Assembly (NCBI GenBank): GCA_029779375.1
Contig: JAKPAR010000007.1
Span: 1-8,951 of the forward strand
Direction of reading: 5' to 3'
Source: Bacillota bacterium
GTDB lineage: Bacteria; Bacillota; Clostridia; Tissierellales; Sporanaerobacteraceae
Length of the DNA: 8,951 nt
Shown here: positions 6,084 to 8,951 of the stretch, piece after piece
Layout: the number at the start of each line of letters is the position of its first letter
Numbering within the stretch: the stretch's first letter is position 1
Position numbers and translations under genes: made by a program
The notes under the pieces: model-generated
The model's database searches: none
The model's input: the letters and a program-made list of their open reading frames with translations, nothing else
Told to the model about the DNA's origin: nothing

Positions 6084-6112
6084 TATTAGAAACATAAGGA
6101 GGTGTATCTTAT

Positions 6113-6301
6113 ATGATACAAAACAATATCAAGACATCTGGCTGTACACCAGATCAACAATCCAGTCTATTATTTTTCTTTTTACTTTTAGTAATCTTGT
6201 TCCAAGGACCATTGGATTGGTTATTTGGAAGTGATGATAGCCTATTGTTTTTCTTCTTGCTATTGGTTATTTTGTTCTGCAACCCTTACAGTTTTTGCTA
6301 A
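6113..6301 (+). CDS. Small hydrophobic protein with two identical 13-residue blocks (possible spore-associated protein)
   Basis: A 62-residue protein. It opens with a short polar head (MIQNNIKTSGCTPDQQ), then the block SLLFFFLLLVILF at 18-30, a linker QGPLDWLFGSDD, the same block again at 43-55, and a Cys-containing tail CNPYSFC. The repeat period is 25 residues. Each block is long enough for a short membrane segment. The coding evidence is good: AAGGAGGTG (6096-6104) stands 8 nt before the ATG, a terminator follows the stop, and the two repeat copies differ only at synonymous sites. I do not recognise a named family with certainty. Small clostridial proteins with a similar Ser-Leu-Leu-Phe-Phe-Phe block exist among putative spore proteins, as I recall. 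A SigmaK-like promoter upstream agrees with late mother-cell expression. It is divergent from the M48 protease. Alternatives: a membrane peptide toxin or a small membrane regulator. Confidence 0.7.
   Translation: MIQNNIKTSGCTPDQQSSLLFFFLLLVILFQGPLDWLFGSDDSLLFFFLLLVILFCNPYSFC
6164..6277 (+). repeat. Tandem coding repeat within the small hydrophobic protein gene
   Basis: The 39-nt units at 6164-6202 and 6239-6277 encode the same 13 residues. They differ at 8 third-codon positions and at no other site, showing an old duplication kept under protein-level selection. Confidence 0.85.
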
Positions 6302-6311
6302 ATCCATGAAT

Positions 6312-6343
6312 AGCCCTTGTCAACCATGCTTGTGACAAGGGCT
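6312..6343. terminator. Intrinsic terminator after the small hydrophobic protein gene
   Basis: A perfect 10-bp GC-rich stem, AGCCCTTGTC (6312-6321) with GACAAGGGCT (6334-6343), has a 12-nt loop and is followed on plus by TTATCT. It lies 10 nt after the stop. It also sits 19 nt after the minus-strand permease gene, so it may end that operon, although the minus-strand U-tract is poor. Confidence 0.8.
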
Positions 6344-6362
6344 TTATCTCTATGGTCTAAAA

Positions 6363-7178
6363 TTATAGATCAATTTTATTTTCTATTAAATATCCAGTAC
6401 CCAAGAAAGTAGCTACTCCTATGAAAATGGTATAAATCAAGGAACCAATGTTCATAAAAGTTCTACCTCCAGCTGAAACTATCACACTTGCACTATTTAT
6501 ACTCATAAAATTCATACTTTCAAGCATACTCAATTGTTCTATCGCTCTTTGAGTAACCACCTTGAAGCTATTTAAATCTAAATAATATGGAACTGCCTTG
6601 GTTATTTTTAAAGTAGTATATCCTATTAGACCATTTAAAATTAAAAATATTGCAAACCACATCCCACCAATTTTTTTGTTTCTAAAAGTAACTCTACCTA
6701 GTGCCATAGAAAAATAAATGAGTATCAAAGTCACTACTCCACTAATAAACATAGTCATTCCAACGGCTACAGTTTCTGTATTAAATACAGAAAATATTTC
6801 CCTAAAGCTTATATCAAATTCTATAAATCTTGAAAGCATAAATCCATTATATAATAGTATTACAACTCCTAGTATAATGAACCACATAAGTGCCACCAAT
6901 AATTTTGAACCTAATATCTGATTTCCTGTAAGAGGCAATGTAAAAGTTAAATATCCTCTGTCTTCATATAGTTCTTTTTTAAAAGAATCTACTATATATA
7001 AAAATGCTGCAAACAATGCTACAAACATGATGAGATAAGCCACGCCACCTATAGCTCCCATATTGCTCTGCTTAAATTGATAAGAATAGAATACTGTAGT
7101 AAGTATCAAAACTATTGCCAAAACTCCCAAAATAAATTTATAACTTCCTTTTATTTCATATTTCATATATCTACCCAT
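6363..7178 (-). CDS. ABC-2 type transporter permease subunit
   Basis: A 271-residue membrane protein with six predicted helices near 14-33, 42-63, 91-112, 138-160, 172-191 and 241-263. Between helices 2 and 3 it has KKELYEDRGYLTFTLPLTGNQILGSKLL (starting near 67), the cytoplasmic coupling segment typical of ABC-2 permeases that pair with a single-domain ATPase. A larger extracytoplasmic stretch (about 192-240) separates the last two helices. The start ATG at 7176-7178 follows AGGAGGG, which overlaps the stop of the ATPase gene; the gap between the genes is 11 nt. It is the last gene of the GntR-ATPase-permease operon and would form the membrane pore, probably as a dimer. The transported compound is not evident. 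YtrA-linked exporters commonly relate to envelope-active antibiotics or lipids, which is only an analogy here. Confidence 0.85.
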   Translation of the reverse strand: MGRYMKYEIKGSYKFILGVLAIVLILTTVFYSYQFKQSNMGAIGGVAYLIMFVALFAAFLYIVDSFKKELYEDRGYLTFTLPLTGNQILGSKLLVALMWFIILGVVILLYNGFMLSRFIEFDISFREIFSVFNTETVAVGMTMFISGVVTLILIYFSMALGRVTFRNKKIGGMWFAIFLILNGLIGYTTLKITKAVPYYLDLNSFKVVTQRAIEQLSMLESMNFMSINSASVIVSAGGRTFMNIGSLIYTIFIGVATFLGTGYLIENKIDL

Positions 7179-7189
7179 ATTTATCCCTC

Positions 7190-7888
7190 CTATTCTCCAA
7201 ATACTTCTTTATAAATTTCATCAATAGATTTACCTTTTTCTTCTCTCAAGGCTTCTGCGTTTCCTTTAAGCAGTATTTCTCCTTCCCTTAAAAACACTAC
7301 CTCATCAAACAAGCTTTCCATATCTCTAACTAAATGAGTAGTTATAATCATTGAACTACTTTCGTTGTAATTGTTTATTATAGCATCTAATATTTTATCC
7401 CTAGCTACAGGATCTACTCCTGCAATTGGTTCATCTAGTATATATAGCTTAGCTCTTCTAGACAATACTAAAGTCAAATTTAATTTTTCATTCATACCCT
7501 TTGACAAAGAGCTTATCTTCATGTTTTTTTCAAGCTTCATAAAATCGAGAAGCTTCTCTCCCCTATTTTCATCAAAGTCAGAATAAAAATCTTTGTAAAA
7601 TTTAAAAGCATCATCTATCGTCATCCAATTGTACAAAAAATTTCTATCTGGCAAATACGATACTATAGATTTTGTATATACCCCTACATTGTGCCCATCT
7701 ATAAATACTTCTCCTTTAGACTGCCTTAAAAGTCCAGTGAGTATTTTTATAAGTGTAGTCTTTCCACTTCCATTAGGTCCAAGTATTCCTACTACTTTTC
7801 CACTTTCAATATCTAAACTTAAATTGTTTAGTGCTTTTTTACTCAAATAATTCTTTGACAAACCCTTAATTTCGACTAAGTTGCCCAT
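7190..7888 (-). CDS. ABC transporter ATP-binding protein (GntR-linked, YtrB-like)
   Basis: A 232-residue cytoplasmic ATPase subunit. Walker A is GPNGSGKTT at 37-45, the signature motif is LSKGMNEKL at 128-136 (in place of LSGGQ), Walker B is LYILDEP at 148-154 with catalytic Glu153, the D-loop follows (AGVDP), and the switch His is His185 in TTHLVRDM. The Q-loop position reads YLPDRNFLY, with Asp where many ABC ATPases have Gln. Both departures are usual in the subgroup that pairs with ABC-2 permeases in GntR operons. The start ATG at 7886-7888 lies 2 nt after the repressor stop, and the ribosome binding site AGGAGGAATAG contains that stop, indicating translational coupling. It should energise the permease encoded next. 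Transport direction is presumably export. Confidence 0.92.
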   Translation of the reverse strand: MGNLVEIKGLSKNYLSKKALNNLSLDIESGKVVGILGPNGSGKTTLIKILTGLLRQSKGEVFIDGHNVGVYTKSIVSYLPDRNFLYNWMTIDDAFKFYKDFYSDFDENRGEKLLDFMKLEKNMKISSLSKGMNEKLNLTLVLSRRAKLYILDEPIAGVDPVARDKILDAIINNYNESSSMIITTHLVRDMESLFDEVVFLREGEILLKGNAEALREEKGKSIDEIYKEVFGE

Positions 7889-7890
7889 TT

Positions 7891-8253
7891 CTATTCCTCC
7901 TTTTTTTTGTTGTCCAATATTATTTCAACTATCTCTTTATATTCAAAACCCAATTCCTTCATTTCGGAAATAAAGTTGTTGACAATGTCTAATGCCATAC
8001 TTTTTTTCAAATTCTTAATTATTTCTGTATCTTCTATGACAAAAGTCCCCATTCCTCTTTGAGTAAAGACTAGATTTTCTCTTTCAAGTTCTTGATAAGT
8101 CCTCTGGACTGTATTTGGATTTACCTTTAATTCTGATGAAAGTTCTCTAACTGATGGCAATTTATCACCTCCGTTTATTTCCCCTGAAACTATTTTCTTT
8201 TTTATATAATTCATTATCTGTATATAGATAGGTAGCTTATCATCAAATTCCAT
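7891..8253 (-). CDS. GntR-family transcriptional regulator, YtrA subfamily (ABC operon)
   Basis: A 120-residue repressor. The winged-helix domain occupies about 8-72: LPIYIQIMNYIKKKIVSGEI, KLPSVRELSSELKVNPNTVQRTY (31-53, the helix-turn-helix with recognition helix near 45-53), LERENLV, and the wing TQRGMGTFV (64-72). The C-terminal 48 residues form short charged helices, as in YtrA-type regulators. I start at ATG 8251-8253 because GGAGGTG (8259-8265) lies 5 nt upstream. The longer frame reaching 8394 would run through the operon's own promoter and operator. It is first in a three-gene operon with the ABC ATPase and permease. A dyad covers its promoter, so it most likely represses its own operon and is relieved by an unknown signal. 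Confidence 0.92.
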   Translation of the reverse strand: MEFDDKLPIYIQIMNYIKKKIVSGEINGGDKLPSVRELSSELKVNPNTVQRTYQELERENLVFTQRGMGTFVIEDTEIIKNLKKSMALDIVNNFISEMKELGFEYKEIVEIILDNKKKEE

Positions 8254-8282
8254 TTTTTCACCTCCGTGAATATCGTTGTATG

Positions 8283-8310
8283 TTAGTGCACTAACTATAT
8301 AGTACACCAA
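8283..8310. promoter_or_regulatory. Dyad operator overlapping the GntR-ABC operon promoter
   Basis: Arms GTGCACTA (8286-8293) and TAGTACAC (8300-8307) match at 7 of 8 paired positions across a 6-nt spacer, and pairing continues outward through TT/AA. The dyad covers the -10 box and the predicted start. The form is like YtrA-type operators as I recall them. A perfect 14-bp palindrome, GTTAGTGCACTAAC (8282-8295), is nested on its left side, and a further GCACACC half-site-like copy lies at 8312-8318. Confidence 0.65.
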
Positions 8311-8327
8311 TGCACACCCAGTGTCAA
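8299..8327 (-). promoter_or_regulatory. SigmaA-type promoter of the GntR-ABC operon
   Basis: On the minus strand a perfect TTGACA (8322-8327) is followed after exactly 17 bp by TACTAT (8299-8304). This is the strongest promoter match in the window. The predicted start near 8292 falls inside the operator, with a leader of about 40 nt. Confidence 0.8.
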
Positions 8328-8337
8328 TAGAAAAAAC

Positions 8338-8383
8338 AAAAAAGGCTTCCATTGAAATCATTAAATTTAAGGAAACCTTTTTT
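8338..8383 (-). terminator. Intrinsic terminator downstream of the holin-like gene
   Basis: The arms AAAAAAGGCTTCC (8338-8350) and GGAAACCTTTTTT (8371-8383) pair at 12 of 13 positions around a 20-nt loop. Reading the minus strand, a TTTTTTGTTTTTTC tract forms the U-tract. It separates the holin-like gene from the GntR-ABC promoter just downstream. A T-run on plus could also make it act in that direction. Confidence 0.75.
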
Positions 8384-8445
8384 TTAAAAATCATATATCT
8401 AAAAATTATATATATGTTCCGGTCAAACCATTCACAATTTTGTTT

Positions 8446-8742
8446 CTATTTTATTTTTTGTTTTTCTGCTCTTGGATCAGATACCACTTCATAGCCACCC
8501 ATAGCAGCAAATGAAATCAATATAGCATTTATTATGGTAAGTACCACACCTTGAACTCCATTACCTGATTTTGCAAATACGAAAGTCAATATAAGGGATA
8601 TAAGAAAAGTATAAAGTCTTACGGCACCATCTCCAAAGCCTTTCTTTACGAAACCTTTGGTAAACTGTACTATGATACTAGTAGCAACTACCAGCCCTGT
8701 AAAAGTGCCTAAAACATCTGGGGTCATAAAATTGTCATACAT
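8446..8742 (-). CDS. Small three-helix membrane protein, phage holin-like
   Basis: A 98-residue protein with three hydrophobic segments near 9-28, 41-57 and 64-84, and a charged C-terminal tail (DPRAEKQKIK). The opening MTPDVLGTFTGLVVATSIIVQFTK and the AAMGGYEVVSDPRAEK end resemble a family of small proteins often found in phage lysis cassettes of Gram-positive bacteria and commonly labelled holin-like. This is pattern memory, not a defined motif. Holins oligomerise in the membrane and release an endolysin. The start is ATG 8740-8742, with a modest GGTGGTGA upstream. The next ATG (8725-8727) has no ribosome binding site. Neither neighbour is a phage gene and no endolysin is visible, so it may be a domesticated or orphan gene. 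A TTGTCA at 8800-8805 and several AT-rich -10 candidates lie upstream, but no clear promoter. Confidence 0.6.
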   Translation of the reverse strand: MYDNFMTPDVLGTFTGLVVATSIIVQFTKGFVKKGFGDGAVRLYTFLISLILTFVFAKSGNGVQGVVLTIINAILISFAAMGGYEVVSDPRAEKQKIK

Positions 8743-8849
8743 ATCTTCACCACCATATTTTTATTATATATAAATAATATTTTGGCAAAGACCTAAATAT
8801 GACAAAATTTAAAGTGTGAATATAAAAATATATTTTTATATAAAAAATT
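8743..8849. other. AT-rich intergenic spacer
   Basis: About 107 bases made mostly of A and T, with no ribosome binding site, gene or strong hairpin. It should hold the promoter of the minus-strand holin-like gene: TTGTCA at 8800-8805 and TATAAT-like AT at 8763-8768 are seen, but not at a standard spacing. Confidence 0.5.
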
Positions 8850-8951
8850 TTGAGTATATCTATTGCTGATGCTAATTCATGCTGTTACGCTACTATGGCA
8901 CAAGCAACTGAAGATCAACAAGCAAAACAAATGTATGAAAGAATGACTTCT
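8850..8951 (+). CDS. Partial or decayed open frame, possibly DUF1657-like (3' end outside window)
   Basis: A frame of 34 codons runs open from a TTG at 8850 to the last base of the window. An in-frame TAA lies at 8841-8843. It reads ADANSCCYATMAQATEDQQA then KQMYERMTS, an amphipathic helical pattern. Base composition is clearly richer in G and C than in the preceding spacer, as in the window's genes. The alternation of Ala, Gln, Asp-Gln-Gln-Ala-Lys-Gln-Met-Tyr recalls the DUF1657 small proteins found near sporulation genes, or a ferritin-like helix pair. I cannot decide between these. No ribosome binding site precedes TTG 8850 or ATG 8895, so the true start may be lost (pseudogene remnant) or shifted. 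The end lies outside the window. Confidence 0.3.
   Translation, partial: MSISIADANSCCYATMAQATEDQQAKQMYERMTS

Noticed and set aside
5932..6234. Plus-strand frame of 100 codons running into the miniprotein region
   Set aside because: It is antisense to the protease N-terminus and out of frame with the miniprotein. The miniprotein frame has the ribosome binding site, the terminator fit and the synonymous-only repeat divergence.
8282..8295. Perfect 14-bp palindrome as a recombination or restriction-modification site
   Set aside because: It sits on the start region of a GntR operon and forms part of a longer dyad, so an operator explanation is simpler. No recombinase gene is nearby.
8254..8394. 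N-terminal extension of the ABC-operon GntR regulator by 47 residues
   Set aside because: The extension would cover the consensus promoter, the operator and part of the upstream terminator, and bears no resemblance to GntR proteins. The ATG at 8253 has an ideal GGAGGTG.
8743..8850. AT-rich stretch as a replication origin or unwinding element
   Set aside because: No DnaA-box clusters or iterons are seen, and AT richness is common to intergenic DNA in this genome.

Overview
The window comes from a very AT-rich Gram-positive chromosome. Strong AAGGAGG-type ribosome binding sites, U-tract hairpin terminators, short intergenic gaps and the gene families present point to Clostridia or Tissierellia, probably a spore former. 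The genus cannot be fixed from the sequence, and the spore-former inference rests mainly on a small hydrophobic ORF preceded by a SigmaK-like promoter. There are no rRNA, tRNA, CRISPR or complete insertion elements.

Layout, left to right. (1) The 3' end of a MATE-family exporter (+, 1-366) converges on a PatB/MalY-type C-S lyase (-, 411-1607) across a shared hairpin. (2) An acyl-CoA thioesterase of the hotdog fold (+, 1798-2217) is divergent from the lyase and converges on the next operon, again across a shared hairpin. (3) A two-gene operon on the minus strand encodes a YtrA-type GntR repressor (3400-3804) and a DUF1648/DUF5808 SdpI-like membrane protein (2298-3410). The genes overlap by 11 nt, and a perfect palindrome sits on the -10 box. 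(4) A primary-like sigma-70 factor (+, 3930-4778) is divergent from that operon. Its -35-binding helix is conserved, but the residues that read the -12 base are changed. (5) A Ste24-like M48 zinc metalloprotease (-, 4779-6023) ends exactly where the sigma gene ends. (6) A 62-residue hydrophobic protein built from two identical 13-residue blocks (+, 6113-6301) is divergent from the protease. (7) A second YtrA-type GntR repressor, an ABC ATPase and an ABC-2 permease form a compact minus-strand operon (6363-8253) behind a consensus promoter overlapped by a dyad operator. (8) A small holin-like membrane protein (-, 8446-8742) has its own terminator. (9) The right edge holds an AT-rich spacer and a short open frame that runs off the window.

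Functionally the window is mostly envelope and stress-response housekeeping. Two separate repressor-plus-membrane modules carry the hallmarks of autoregulated responses to envelope-active compounds: GntR with the SdpI-like protein, and GntR with the ABC transporter. The most unusual items are the repeat-built miniprotein with its SigmaK-like promoter, the sigma factor with an altered -10-reading surface, and the abutting sigma/protease gene ends that share one hairpin. I see no clear defence or mobile system. The holin-like gene is the only phage-flavoured element and stands alone.
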